NCBI GenBank assembly: GCA_003427395.1
Contig: BFEA01000066.1
Coordinates: 697,008-738,427 of the forward strand
DNA from: Chara braunii
Taxonomy: Eukaryota > Streptophyta > Charophyceae > Charales > Characeae
DNA length: 41,420 nucleotides
Direction: 5' to 3'
Each line of letters opens with the position of its first letter. Position 1 is the first letter of the stretch. The position numbers and the translations under genes were made by a program. Under the pieces are notes generated by a model. That model ran no database searches and had not been told where the DNA came from. It worked only from the letters and a program-made list of their open reading frames with translations. Positions 17,434 through 29,308 of this stretch are shown here, piece by piece.

Positions 17434-18290
17434 CCCTCCAACCTCATTGTCGGCGCTCTTTTGCCTCCAACCTCTTTTCAAGAACTGTCAGGTTTTCTTC
17501 TCGTTTCATCCCGAAGCGAATACGTATCACCCTGACAGTGTAATTTAAGGAGTGTAGGTGTGGCGACCCGATGAGTCCCTACATCCGGATAAAGCATTGA
17601 CGACACAGGATCGCCAGACGCGCACTGAGAAGGACTCACGTTGACCTGCAACGGACTCTTGCCCGCCTGCCCCACCCCCGAGGATTACTCCGGTTCGTCA
17701 AAGGGATTTCTTGAGCTAAGCCAGATGACCCCTCAGTGGTTGGAATAAGTCGAAAAACGTAATCTTGTGGAAGAATCGGACACTCTCAGCCCCTTCAGCG
17801 GGAGATCGAGATATTCCACTGGAGATGGATGAGGCTTGGTTATGGTATCGTAAAGTCGTCGAAAGTGATTGAAGGGATGCATGTTCGAGCCGTATCCAGC
17901 GAACTTCTTGATCGCAACCTTCACACCTCTGCCACCTTGGTAAGGCAGTCTGCAATGGTCATATACAAGGTGAATCTGCAGCTTGAGTGTGGCTGTCCCG
18001 CCTGTTTCTGGGATGAAAGGATGGTACCAACATGATAAACGCGGTCCGCTCCCTTAGCGTCCAGAAAGGCACCGGGCCTAGTGAAAACAGCTGGCCCAAC
18101 AAGGTGCCTGCCGACAACGAAGTCCAAAAATTATTGAGCATCCTTCAAATGAAGATATTGAACAGGAGATTGCGTAAGACTTCTTCCCTCCTCGGTAACA
18201 CGAGAGACTGCATGTGTTGGAGCAGGCAAGGAACCTCCGGCAGACGACCCTGCGCTCGAAGCAGGGTGTTAGTACTGCACTCGAAGTCCA
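17434..18290. other. No gene seen
   Basis: Short frames exist on both strands around 17716-18340 but overlap one another and carry no recognisable motif. No repeat was noticed until about 18300. Confidence 0.35.
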
Positions 18291-18299
18291 ACAATTGGG

Positions 18300-18990
18300 T
18301 GACGGGGAGGAAACACAACAACTCCTCTAGCAGAGTGTGAGGAAATTAGCAGTTCTAGATATAAAGGAGGGGGGTTATCTTGGTCTAAAACTTGGGTGAT
18401 CAGGAGGAAAGGCAACCACTCCTCCAGCATTACAAGTCACGAAGTGCGAACTAACTCGGAGTGCGGATATGAAACAGACGAATACAAAGAAAACTCGACA
18501 CTTTCGAAATCTTTGGGAATAGTCCGAACTAACTCGGAGTTATAGAAATGAAGACGTAAAACACGTACCACATGGGTGTTACAAATGTACACGAAATCTA
18601 ACTCCTCCAGCAATACCGTCGACAATTGCAAACTAACTCGGAGTTCTGGATACGATGGGTACACATATGAACAAAAGGGGTTTTTCTCTCGGATTGCCCG
18701 CCTTATGATCCCAATCCACACAACTGGTGACAGGGAGGAAAGGTGACCGGGAGGGAAGGCAACAACTCCTCAAGCACTATAGGGCGCAAAGTGCGAAGTA
18801 ATCCGCAGTTGTGGATATGAAGGACACAAATACAAAGGAAGGGACAAAAAGATATAAACTGGGAATCTATTCGGAGTTCACACGACGACAATTCAGAACT
18901 CCTTGCGGAGCTATTCGTAGTGGTTCCTACTTCGAATCTATTCGGAGTTCACGAGGCGGTACTTCAGAACTTCTTGCGGAGCTATTCCAA
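18300..18990 (+). repeat. Degenerate repeats with ACTCCTC and AACTCGGAGT cores
   Basis: Related units recur at about 18305, 18400, 18599 and 18730, with GGAGGAAAGGCAACAACTCC and TCCAGCA parts. Each later unit leads into AACTAACTCGGAGT or a variant (18437, 18525, 18631, 18798). Two closer units at about 18865-18930 and 18931-18995 share CTATTCGGAGTTCAC and CTTGCGGAGCTATTC. Spacing is irregular and no frame is conserved. Confidence 0.65.
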
Positions 18991-19046
18991 GCGGTTTCGA
19001 CCTTGCTGGGGACGGATGAGCAAAAATTGTGAATTAATTCGGATTT

Positions 19047-19048
<2 letters not shown>

Positions 19049-19096
<48 letters not shown>
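19049..19096. repeat. (AT)24 microsatellite
   Basis: An uninterrupted AT dinucleotide run of 48 bases. A second short run (TA, 13 bases) is at 19162-19174. Open frames crossing it encode only alternating Ile-Tyr and are artefacts. Confidence 0.98.
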
Positions 19097-19098
<2 letters not shown>

Positions 19099-19313
19099 TC
19101 AAATATGAGGTTCGACGACGTCATAAGGGATTCGGGGTTCAACATGACCAGTATCAACTGCTATATATATATATGTACAACAATATGGTGGCGTGATAGC
19201 GTGCAAGTACACATATCACATCAAAGAATGTGTTCGGACATCGGACACTGATTAAGACAACTTAAATTACATCTTACCTTCATTGCACGTCGTGCGAACG
19301 AGCAACGTCGGAT

Positions 19314-19432
19314 GAATATGGATGTACGTCCAGCGAACCAGCTATGGCGAAAGAAAATCGAGCTACCGGAGGTGGAAGAATATGGATGTACGACCAGCAA
19401 ACTGGCTATGGCAAAAAGAAATTGAGCTATGA
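19314..19432 (+). repeat. Two-copy ~55-bp direct repeat
   Basis: GAATATGGATGTACG begins both units (19314 and 19378). They then run in parallel through CCAGC, CTATGGC, AAAGAAA and GAGCTA with about ten differences. The spacer is about ten bases. No gene is seen on either side (19097-20253). Confidence 0.8.
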
Positions 19433-20253
19433 AGCACGCGGCTGTGGCGGACGGAGGTGGAGAGTGAAGAAAAAAAATCAGAACGCACACGGTAATGATA
19501 GCGTGACTTGACCTGTGGAGCTTCCAAACTACGAAACGGAATAAATGCGGGCGGCAAGGCCATTTATACTTTTCCGTCTAGAGGAACTCTCCGGTTGCAG
19601 GCCTCACGTTGGAATCAAGGAGGGTGCCGAGAGGTCGTGTGGAACATCATCATTCCTATGTTGAAAATATCGTCGTCGATTCGGCGGTTGTTCCCATATC
19701 GAACGATGTCGCAACCCCACCGCTTCCACGACCAGATTTGATGTCCCTCCCTGGGCCGAGTGCAGTGGGTTGGTGGAGTGGCAGACAATCACACAAGATT
19801 TTGGTAGGTATAAAAGAAATCGAATAAAGGTGCATTCAAAAATCAACCTTTGTCACTCTCAATCATATAGTCGAGTAGTCAGGGATATCCCTCCTGCCAG
19901 CGGCCACACGGCTTAGAGTGAGGCGTTCGGTTTTATCGCTTGCACTTAGACCCGTATTAAGGTTAGATTCAAGGTCACCGGAGTCCCTATTATCTAGGAG
20001 CCCTTCAAGTAGCCTTGAGTGTAACTTACGTAAAACAAAGAGAAAATAGCATGCAATGGCATGCATGCATCATATAACAAGTGACTCTGAAAGAACAAGA
20101 AAACAAGAAACCAGACTCTGCAAGAGCATGACCAGAGACGCGAGACTGAAGAGTAGTACATAGGATATGCAGGAAGCAGCCATTGGAGGGTTGTTGTCAC
20201 TGATAAGTCATAAAAATATCATTATACATCACAGTGACCAGAAAGAGAGAGTC
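19433..20253. other. No gene seen
   Basis: No domain, repeat or RNA gene was recognised. Short frames on both strands (19508-19846) overlap and are not supported. Confidence 0.35.
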
Positions 20254-21314
20254 TCAATCGATAATGATAAGTGGTACCCCGCTGTGAATAGGCCCTACTG
20301 ATTGGGACTCCACATCTGGCACACGCTGATCCTCCTCATCATTAAGAACTCTGGTCGCTATCGACTTTGGGACCATATAGCTGATATCCAGTCGTGCTAG
20401 ATCGATCTTGTTTATATATGCCATGCACCTAGCCATTTCCTCGTCTGCAACACTCCTGAGGTAGAGCTCCTTCGCGAGGGTAATATCGCCCGTAGCTCCG
20501 ATCAATATCTCGATTCGTCTCATTCTCTGAATGTAGATGTACAGAATATTAAGGAAACGGTCTCCGTAAAGGGGCTTTGAAAAGCCTGCATAGCAAAATC
20601 TGTCTAACCAAATGGTTGTAGTTATCTCCAAGGTATGAGACTGGACCTTCCCCTCTTGGGGGTCCAACAATCGCCTAGGTCTTAGGCTCGTCTGACATAT
20701 AGAAAGTAGTCTCCCTCGAGCAGATACCGTGCGAGAAGATATGCAAGCCGCCTCAATGTCGCTCTCTGCCACTGCTGCTTTCCGGTCACCAGTGCTCAAC
20801 AACCACTAACAAACTCAGTTTCTGTGAGTGTCCAAGTCGAAATAGTCGTGAAGATCCACGTCGCTCACGCTCCAAGGGTCAAGTTCAGACTCATTTATCT
20901 CTGACTGTTGCACACAAGTAGTGATTGGGACCCAGAATCTGGCTATCTCCCTCCTGATCCGCTCATCCTTCTGTCTCTTGTTGAAGGTAGGTGAGGGAGC
21001 ACCACATGCAACCAATTATCCCTCCAATAACTCTCTCTGCGAAATATGTAGTTATCGATCCTATCGTAAGTGGTGCCCTTCACCCCCTTTTCTTCCCCTT
21101 TTACCGAGTAGGTAATCACCCATGAGTGTCTTGAGGTAGGGGACTCATTGGCCCTGACGACGAAGCTTTGATGCCCCACATGTCGGTACAAGAACTTCTC
21201 AACTAGTTTGCCCCACGTAAGGGTTGTCTCACGATGACGGGCCAGCTTGGACAATGGTTGCACCCGTACGAGTGTAAATGCTCCCTCTAATGCTTGGGCC
21301 TGGCTGAACAACAA
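20254..21314 (-). pseudogene. Degraded coding sequence of unknown family
   Basis: Three minus-strand frames lie end to end: 21314-20943, 21015-20815 and 20802-20254. The last two share one phase and are separated by TGA and TAG within 12 bases. The first joins them after a phase change near 20990. The predicted peptides look like ordinary protein, not repeat translation: SWVITYSVKGEEKGVKGTTYDRI in part, REIARFWVPITTCV, and DPWSVSDVDLHDYFDLD. A helical segment with RMRRIEILIGATGDITLAK follows. I do not recognise the family; a transposon-encoded or host protein remnant is possible. Two stops and a shift make it a pseudogene. The ~50-bp minisatellite starts at its upstream end. Confidence 0.45.
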
Positions 21315-21866
21315 TCAACAACTCCGTGAAAAAGACCCGCCTGAATAGGCCTGGCTGGACAACAATCAGCAACTCAGTGAAAAAGGCCTGCTTGAAAGGG
21401 CTTGGCTGATCAGCAAACTACAACTCAATGGAAGGGCCCGTCTGAATGGGCCCAGTTGATAACCAAATCACAGTTCAATGTAAGGGCCCGCCTGAATGGG
21501 ACCGTCTGAACTCAATGAAAAAGGCCCGCGTGAATGGGCATGGCTGATCAGCAAACTGCAACTTAATGTAAGGGTCCGCCTCAATGGTACCAGTTGATCA
21601 GCAAACTACAACCTAATGTAAGGGCCCGCCTGAATGGGCCCGATTGAACAACAAGTGCAACTCAATGTGGGCCCGCCTGAATCGGCCTGGTTGATCAGCA
21701 AACTACAACTCAATGTAAGGGGCCGCCTGAATGGGCCAAACTGATCAGCAAACTACAACTTAATGTACGGGCCCGCTTGAATGGGCCTGACTGAAGAGAA
21801 ACTGCAACTCAATGTGAGGGCCCCCCTGAATGGGCTCGACTGAACAGCAACTGCAACTCAATGTGA
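21306..21866 (+). repeat. ~50-bp minisatellite, about 11-12 units
   Basis: Each unit reads approximately ATCAGCAAACTACAACTCAA, then TGTAAGGGCCCGCCTGAATG, then GGCCYGRYTG. Units are 38-52 bases long, most close to 50, with substitutions and small deletions. GGGCCCGCCTGAATGGGCCC inside the unit is itself self-complementary at its ends (GGCCC/GGGCC), so single strands can form a hairpin at every repeat. Confidence 0.92.
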
Positions 21867-22189
21867 GCCAATATCCTTAACGTGTCTCTGCGGCAAGTGG
21901 GTCAAAATATGAGGACTGGGTTCGCCAGTATCATCACAACGAACGACTGATCAGCAAGGCATCGCATACATAGGGACCAGTCATAAAGTGTCGCATGCAC
22001 AGGTTTGCGCAAGAATTGTCTGTGCAGGGACTAAACCGCAATTTATGCATGAAAGAAAATGATCAACAAGGAATTAAATTTGTGGATGGGATGCCAAAAA
22101 CATTTCGGTAGTGGCTTTCAAGTTTGAATCTCATAGAGCACTCGACTCCAACGCGATCATATTGTAAGGGCATTTGCTCTGGGGTCATA

Positions 22190-22700
22190 ATCTCAATAGG
22201 GTGCGCCCTCTCAAGTCAAGGCGCGCATTATATCAACAACGCAGAGCATGGGCACACACTACATCATCATTGTCGAGCCCGGGTACACATTAAATCCTCT
22301 ATACAAAACATGGGTGCACGCTAAAACATCGAGTTCAGGCTCGGGAGCACACTAAATCGTCACGTTCGGGCCTGGGCGAGTACTAAAACAACGTTGTCGA
22401 GGCAGGGTGTGCACTAAACCAGCAACTCTAAGCATGGGCGTGCATTCAAATAGCAAAAAACTAGCATGGGCCTGCATGGGCGTGCATGGGCGTAGCAATA
22501 CCAAGCTTGGGCACTCATGGGCGCACACTCAAATAGCGATATCAGGTCTGGGCGCACATGGACACACACTCAAATAGTCGTATTGAGCTTCGCCATACAT
22601 GGACGCACGCTCAAATAGCGATATCGGGTCTGGGCGTGCTTGGGCGTACAATCAAATAGCATCGCCAACCATGGGCACGCACTCAAATAGCGTTGTTCAG
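22190..22700 (+). repeat. Degenerate GGGCGCACACTCAAATAGC array
   Basis: A unit like TGGGCGYRCAYTCAAATAGC, followed by a variable RTATCRRGTC-like part, recurs about every 35-50 bases, clearest at 22430-22700. An earlier form with CACTAAATC or CACTAAAAC ends occupies 22190-22420. Frames crossing it on both strands are repeat by-products. Confidence 0.75.
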
Positions 22701-24559
22701 CGCATCGGTCCGGCACCGCACAAGCGGGGCGGGACCCTCCCGACTGCGTCACGTAGGAGTTGGTCTGATCCTCGTTGCAATGCACATGGAGCTTCCACAA
22801 GCCACTCCGGCGAAGTGCACCAGCCATTTCGCGAGCCGCTACAACAGGATAAGGCCTACGCAAGGCACGACTTACCTCCACCGTATGGGAGCTGTCACCT
22901 CCCTTCGGTGGTCGTTCCCCGCCGAGGTACCAGTCCACAGTACGAAAGCTAACCAGTTCCAATCGCAGAGGTGGACCAGCCGATGGCGTTTCTCGTTCGC
23001 TGTAGCATAGGGGGTACACACGGTTTTACTCCTCTATCAGATCCGCACGCGAACCGGCGCCTTTGGGGGTTGAGGTCCCAAGCGCGACTCGTTGTCGGTC
23101 GACTAGGACGCATCCCACACACAACACGTACACCACCCTGAAGAGATAAAAATTGAAACACGCACGTACACACACATATATAGAATGACACGGAACGAAT
23201 AACGCGACGCACTCCGAGCCCCTTTAGTAGCCATTTCATAACCCTTTGATGTAAAAATCGGATAGGCGTTGCGCGCGAGGCTTAATATAAAACTGCGCGG
23301 ACGCAGGGCCTCCTCATATCCACTAGCAATGCATGAATATGTGAACAGTCGCAATGATGGCGTAATGTAGTGCCCATAATTTTGCGGTCCCTCGTCGATC
23401 CGACTACCGCTTATGACACTCAAGTGTCGAGCTCGAAGTATCGTGAAGGTCAACCCCTTCACGATATTGCACGGCTGAAGGAATTGTATTGTGGCCTCCA
23501 CAACACCTCCTGCCTTTAGGCTGAGTATCCCGGTGGGCAGGGCAAGCAGGCTCTGCGAGGGGGGGTGATCCCTTCCACGCGGAGTCTACGACTTGGGATG
23601 TCCTGGACAAGGACCTCGATTCCAGGCCCAGGACCAACGTCCGACTAAGAAATTTTTAAGAAGCATACAACAATGAACGGGTTTTTCCTTCCTTTCTCAA
23701 TCTTAACCCCAAATAAACCCTTAAGCGCGGACCCCTAAGGCCACGCGAACACATAACATGAGTATGTATGTATACATATATGTAGTGGGGAAATAAGTAT
23801 GTGATGATCACTTCTCACAATCAAAGTGAGACTCTTCATAACCATATATATACAAGTGATCGCAGGCAGTCAAATCCCAAATCCGAACCACGTAACACAC
23901 TTGCAATCACATCAAAGAGTCAACCAAAAGTCCATACAGTACACGAAGTTAACTTCAACCATTTTCTATACTCATACCCCTCGCTTTAGTCATGCAAGCC
24001 CAAACCTTTGTCCAACCTTCCATAATTAAATACTCTGTACCTTTGTTAAATGACCATTTAATAAAAGTCTGGGAGAAAACCTTAATAAAACAATAGAAAT
24101 CACTAGGGCTTAAGCCTTTTAGGGTGAGTATTAAGAATGAATTGGAGTTGAGTTATAGACCGACGAATCGGCAACTTACGTGTTATCAATGATAACAGAA
24201 GATGATCCTTGTAGAATCAAGCTGAATATAGTTCAAATCTTTGAATCAAACGATCAAGAGGACCTGTAACACAAGACAGGTCAACTCCAGGCTAAATCTA
24301 TAAGTCTATGGAGAATAATCTTCATATCATGATCTCACAAAAAATCGTTCTACCTAACTAAGCTTGAGTCTACCCCTAAGTAAGTGCCCAAAGAAAGGTA
24401 GACCGTGACATAATCTCCTCTATACACTATACAGAGTGGATCGCCAGAATCACCACGTGTCAACATATAATCTATCTCGCGTAGAAAAAGTGTCTTCTTA
24501 TAATTCATAATAGCCTGAATATGAAAACTGGAATAATCTCTAACTCTGGAAAGTCAATT
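22701..24559. other. No gene seen
   Basis: The first part (22701-23640) is GC-balanced, with overlapping frames up to 149 codons on both strands and no motif. The second part (23641-24559) is AT-rich, with TATATA words near 23170, 23775 and 23850, and resembles intron or intergenic DNA. No RNA gene was recognised. Confidence 0.4.
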
Positions 24560-25010
24560 TTTTGTCTAACTCCATGAACTAGTAAAAATTTGGGCAGCAT
24601 TCTCTTTGGAAAAGTAGACTTCCCAGATTCATACTAAGTCAAGCGCGAACTCAAAACAAAGCTCGAGTTCAACTTAAGACAAAATTTAACTAACTCCCTA
24701 GATCTGTAAAAATTTCAGTAACACTCCCTTTAGAAAAGTGATAATCCAAGATTTATATCAAGCTACGTTCAGAATCCAAAGTGACTTTGACTTCTCAAGG
24801 TTTAATTTTGTCTAACTCCTTGAATTAGCAAAATTTTGGGCAACACTCCCTTTAAAAAATGAAACTTCTCATATTTTTACTAAGCCATATATAAAATTTA
24901 GACAAGTTGGACTTTGAAAAGTCAAAATTTAACTAACTCATTGGATTTGCAGAAATTTCGGCAGCGCTTCCCGTAGAGAAAGTAGCTTACCAAGATTTAT
25001 ACAAAACCAA
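24560..25010 (+). repeat. ~122-bp AT-rich tandem array, four units
   Basis: Units start with CTAACTCC or CTAACTCA at 24566, 24690, 24812 and 24933 (periods 124, 122, 121). Shared words in order are RAAATTTNGGCARC (GGGCAGCATT in the first), CTCCCTTTRGAAAAG, GATTTATAC or CATAC, and AAGTCAA. Identity between units is moderate. Downstream, CAGAAAATGCAGGAATTGA appears twice (about 25025 and 25069). No coding frame follows the units. Confidence 0.85.
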
Positions 25011-25300
25011 GTATAAAAAACGATCCCAGAAAATGCAGGAATTGACCGAAGTAAAAAAAAAGTTAGCTCAGAAAATGCAGGAATTGAAACTAACTCTTAT
25101 AGCTCTAGCACGTGGCTAGCAACTAAAGCAACTACCTATCAAACTAAAACTCAGACTAGGTGGTGATCTCACGCAACCACATGCAAAGTCAAACCACAAA
25201 GGTAAGTACTTTCACCTACCCCAAGTCAAATTCATATAAATAGTTCATAAAACTTTCAGATGATTTATCCCTTGTAGCCAACTTACATATGGCAATGTGC

Positions 25301-26045
25301 TAGACGATTCAGCCTAGAAACAATGTCTAACATACATACACGAAAATGTTGCACAACTACTTTATCTTCTTTGAGCATATGACTAGACCATTCAACTTAG
25401 AAACAATGCCTAGGACGTTGAACTCTTTAATAGCCAAAGTTCAATAATTTTCTGACTTTGTTTTCAAAAGAAATGAAAATCTGTCAGGGGACTGAGCCAT
25501 TCAGCTTATAAACAATGCTCAACTTGCCCAGATTACTTCCAATTATACTTAGTTATTTCTCGTCTCTTCTTAATGATATGGCTTAGTGTTGGACCATTCA
25601 GCTTAAAAACAAGGTCTAATTGTCGGTTCGCATGCAAGTATATATAAAGTGTTTCCTGTTTATACTCAGTTTATATATATGTGCGTGGTTTTTAGGCTAA
25701 ACCATTCAGCTTAGAAACAATGCTTAGCCTCATACCAGAAATATTCCTTCAAAAGTAAAACAAAAGACTGAACCATTCAGGTTAGAAACAATGTTCAGCC
25801 TATCCCAAAACAATTCAAAACATGAAGTTGGATTCTTTAGTTCAACTTCAGTCAGAAACCCCAAAAAGAAACCGACAGTCCAAGTCATTCCCTTAGAAAC
25901 AATGTTTGGTCTCAAAGATCAATCAGGCAAACCCTTAAGAATAAACACAACAACCAGGTCATTCAACTTAGAAATAATGCATGGTCCTTCAGAAAACAAT
26001 CAAATAAACACAGCCTTGGGCCATTCAGCTTAGAAACAATACCCT
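25301..26045 (+). repeat. Array of nine stem-loop units with one conserved core
   Basis: Nine copies of a core close to CATTC-AGCTTAGAAAC-AATG lie at about 25301, 25383, 25493, 25589, 25694, 25768, 25880, 25953 and 26016. They are separated by 63-112 bases of unrelated sequence. Bases outside the core differ between copies but stay complementary across it: TAGAC/GTCTA, CTAGAC/GCCTAG, TGAGC/GCTCA, TTGGACC/GGTCTAA, AGGCTAA/TTAGCCT and CTGAAC/GTTCAG in the first six, weaker in the last three. Within the core, ATT and AAT can pair too, leaving one bulged base and a 10-12-base loop. This is the pattern of RNA or cruciform structure kept by compensating change. Function is unknown. Confidence 0.8.
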
Positions 26046-26053
26046 GTCCTTGG

Positions 26054-26066
26054 TTGACCCGGTCAA
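26054..26066. promoter_or_regulatory. TTGACC-C-GGTCAA palindrome
   Basis: A perfect 13-base palindrome carries two inverted TTGACC boxes, the core of the plant WRKY W-box, just after the last stem-loop unit. A chance match is quite possible at this length, and no gene is seen next to it. Confidence 0.25.
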
Positions 26067-29000
26067 ACGCAGACAAACTGCCTTCCTCCTACCTTCCCCC
26101 AGTTCATCCCTTGGTCTGCTTTCAGTCAAAACAAAGAAGAAACTTAAGCTTTTTACACTCATTTCTTCCATCCAGTTTGATTAGAGTTTGAAAAGAAAGC
26201 AAAATCATAGGGGAACACAAGCATACAACAGTCAAACTAAAAGGAGATAGTCAAACATGGGTATAGGGGGTTAATACTGATAGGAGAAAATATACCTGTT
26301 GGTTCCCTGCCTTCAGAAACTCCTGAGTCCCGGCAGAGCTCCCGCAATCGGTGGGCAGACTCACCACAGAGTCTTGATGCGGTCCTATGGGTTGCAATCC
26401 CGTATGCCGCCTTTCTCTCGGAACTGGATCAAACTTAGAGTAAGAAGGGCAGAAGAACGGGTCTTAGACTCTCCAGATACAACAGATGGACGACTCAACT
26501 CCCAGGAAAGGGCCTTGTTGCCTTGATACGCTTGAGGGCCCCACAATGATGGCCAAAGATTGCGGCAACTTGGTCAACCTGAAGTCAAACCGCCGGTTAT
26601 TGACCCTCTTACGGCCCTCCAAATCGCAGTAGTGACCCCCTTCTCTTGTAGCTCGACCACTCTTCAAACCTCACTAGAACCAGCCAACTCGTGGTCGTGC
26701 GTTGAGGAGATGGCACTCTTTCGAATCCCGAACTCGCAACAGTTGCCTCCCCTTTTTCAAAGAACTCGGCCACTGCACCAAGTCCGTGGGTCGAACAGCC
26801 TCGGCCCCAGCCCAAACACAAAATGTGGGCCAAAGACTCAACCTCTTTCTCTTGCCACCACAAATTAACCACGCGGTTTAACTAGTGCTGCAGTTTGCTC
26901 CCCGCTGCCTCCTTCAAGCCGGACAACAGATAAATCCAGAAAACTTACCTTTCGATTGTTACTCCTTCCTTTGCTCGCTCTCGCCTCCGTTGTTTTGTCC
27001 TCACATGCGTAGCACCCCTTTTGCTCGTGTGCATCCCCTACCAAATTTAGTCGAAGCTTCAGTCAGACGCACGCAGAGCTCGGACAATCCTCACCAACGC
27101 TACCGAGGAGGTAAGTATCATCGATGAGGTAGGTACTAGTTGCGCAATCACCACACCGACTCCACTTACGATTAGTACCACGGACAAATTAGGGTGGTCA
27201 CTGCTAAGCAGAACAATAACTGGGTCATTTTTCAGTAACTTCCCGATGACGAGCAACTCCTGGATCGTGAGCAACGTCGAAATTTTGGTAAGCAGGTCGA
27301 CTCGCACCGTCGGAACCTTGATGGCGGGCGGTGTCTGATCCCAACACCAACGTGATTACCCTCGAGGAACAGTGCGCTGATCATCAGTAGCACAACAAGT
27401 GTTCATCCTCAACAGTCAATCTGCGATTCTATGCCTCGTTATCCCAGTCTCAGAATATGCGAGATGATAATGAATCTTTCACCAGAACTTTGAAAGATGC
27501 ATTTCTCTCTTACAACACCCTCTTCCCGTACGCAGCCCCAAACCACAACATTGCCGAATTCGTACGTTGAGCTCAAAATCCAATCCCACTATCAGATTCG
27601 TCATGGTCAAAGGCCCTTACCCCACATCCTCTTTTAAACAACCTCCTCAAGAATCGGCTTAGTCACACCTTTTTCATTCCTTCTTCCCGATATCCCCACG
27701 CGACCATTTACGAATACAACTCCAAAACTAACCATTAATCCCCAAATATAACACCGTCAGTAGACTCGCCATACAAAAAAAACCCTAAAAAACGCATCTT
27801 AGTTTTTTGGAAACAGTCGGGTAACGACCGAATAACTCGAACTTTTCGTCTCTCCCTCTTTGCCTTTCTTGGCAGTATCCGCGCACTACCTTTTCTTTCT
27901 AACTCTTTTTTTACTAATTTTCTACTCAAACTAACCTTCCTATTCGATTCGCCCTGTCAACAAACCCCAGAATCGTGTTTTTACTCAACTGATTTTACTA
28001 GGAATCAGGCGAGTTAGGTGATTTTTGTTGCAGCCACGTTCACCAACGCTTCCCATCCGCGCAGCACCATCTCCATAGATCGACTAACTTGCTCATGACC
28101 GCGCCATTAGATTCGCCCGCCTCTAAAACCCTTACTTCACATCCTAGTTCGCTCGATTCCATCAAGAATCAAGCGAACTATGTGATCTACAACTTGCCAT
28201 AGCTACTTCTTCCTCTGCCCTCGTCACCCCCGACCTTGCTCCGAATGCACCTAGCATGGCTTCTTGTCCCGGTTCACTCCATTCTTTCGGTTTGCCGGCT
28301 CACCCTTACCTCGTCCGCAGTTCGGTCTTCCGACCTGCCGTCCTCCTCTCTTCGCTAGATCCGGCCTGCTGCGCTCGGTAGGCGGAGATCCCTCAGCGCT
28401 ACACTGAGCGCTTCCCCTTACGTCACACGGGCGCTGCCTCATACAATCAGCAGGTCGGTGGTCATAGAGGCCGAGCTCCGTTAAGGAGTGTGCGCTTATT
28501 CACCTGCAGAGTCGAGCAGCCCCCTGAAGGCGGATGGCGATGATGTGCACGGCCTATGCCCGACTGCTGCGATCCTACTCTTCCTCTTCGAAAAGTGGGA
28601 AGGCATAGGCCCCCATCGTACCGCCCAAATGAGGGCCATGGACAGAGTAGGGCTCCATGCGGCTAGCCCCTGCAACCCACGGTTGGCCCCAATGTATCCG
28701 CCCTATTGCGCTCGAGCACGGTCAACCATCTTTCATGCCACAATGACACACTCATACTCAAGCCCCTTGCATAGCAGATCGTGGTTAGAAGACGGCGCAC
28801 CTGCCAATGGCGCCCTCAACTACGGTCCCTCCTACGGTGCGACCCCGAGCACCCACCGGCCCGAATGAACATTGACCTCCATCGTCCACGTCCAGACAAG
28901 GCGGGGTAGAAACCCCCCCCGCCGACATCCCGAACACGCAGGAACTTGTAGGTCAACCCCCGGATACTCGCTCTCAAGGTTCTCGACTGTCGTGACGGTC

Positions 29001-29186
29001 TTTACATCCGGCGTCTCGTCCGGTCAAGCAACGCCGAAGTATAAAAATAATATTACAATAAATAATAAAATATTTTAGAACTTTTTAATTGTCAGGATAT
29101 GACGAACGAGGGAAAAAGAATCCACTAGCGTCGTTTTGACCTCGTTGGCGGCAAAACCAAGGAGGATAGACCGTCGGACCCTCAGA
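26067..29186. other. No gene seen
   Basis: About 3.1 kb with only short, mutually overlapping frames on both strands. CGAATC- and CCAAC-type words are frequent but no protein domain is visible. Two loosely similar stretches (about 28000-28025 and 28140-28190) share GAATCAAGCGA/AATCAGGCGA and GTGAT words. Composition shifts from AT-rich to balanced at about 26300. Old intron or intergenic DNA is most likely. Confidence 0.4.
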
Positions 29187-29308
29187 AACCATCCAATCAA
29201 GGTACTCTTCAACCATCCAATCAAGGTACTCCTCAGAGAAATCACGCACTCCGTAAATTTGCACGCCCACACACTCTCTGCTCAAGTCAACCATCCAATC
29301 AAGGTAAA
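29187..29308. repeat. 24-bp tandem duplication plus a third copy
   Basis: AACCATCCAATCAAGGTACT begins at 29187 and 29211 in two adjacent 24-base units that differ by one base. A third copy, AACCATCCAATCAAGGTA, is at 29289. Minus-strand frames show the matching peptide repeat (EYLDWMV) but have no other coding support. Confidence 0.85.

Noticed and set aside
18920-19157. Frames on both strands ending in Ile-Tyr repeats
   Set aside because: They are translations of the (AT)24 microsatellite.
21306-22700. CRISPR-like array
   Set aside because: Units are contiguous and variable in length, with no constant-repeat/unique-spacer structure, in eukaryotic DNA.
25791-26033. 80-codon frame across three stem-loop units, giving a repeated LETM-like peptide
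   Set aside because: Other units fall in different phases or contain stops, and arm complementarity is not expected of a coding repeat.
26700-26760. TTCGAATCC-like T-loop match suggesting a tRNA or SINE B box
   Set aside because: There is no acceptor stem, anticodon arm or matching A box at the right distance.
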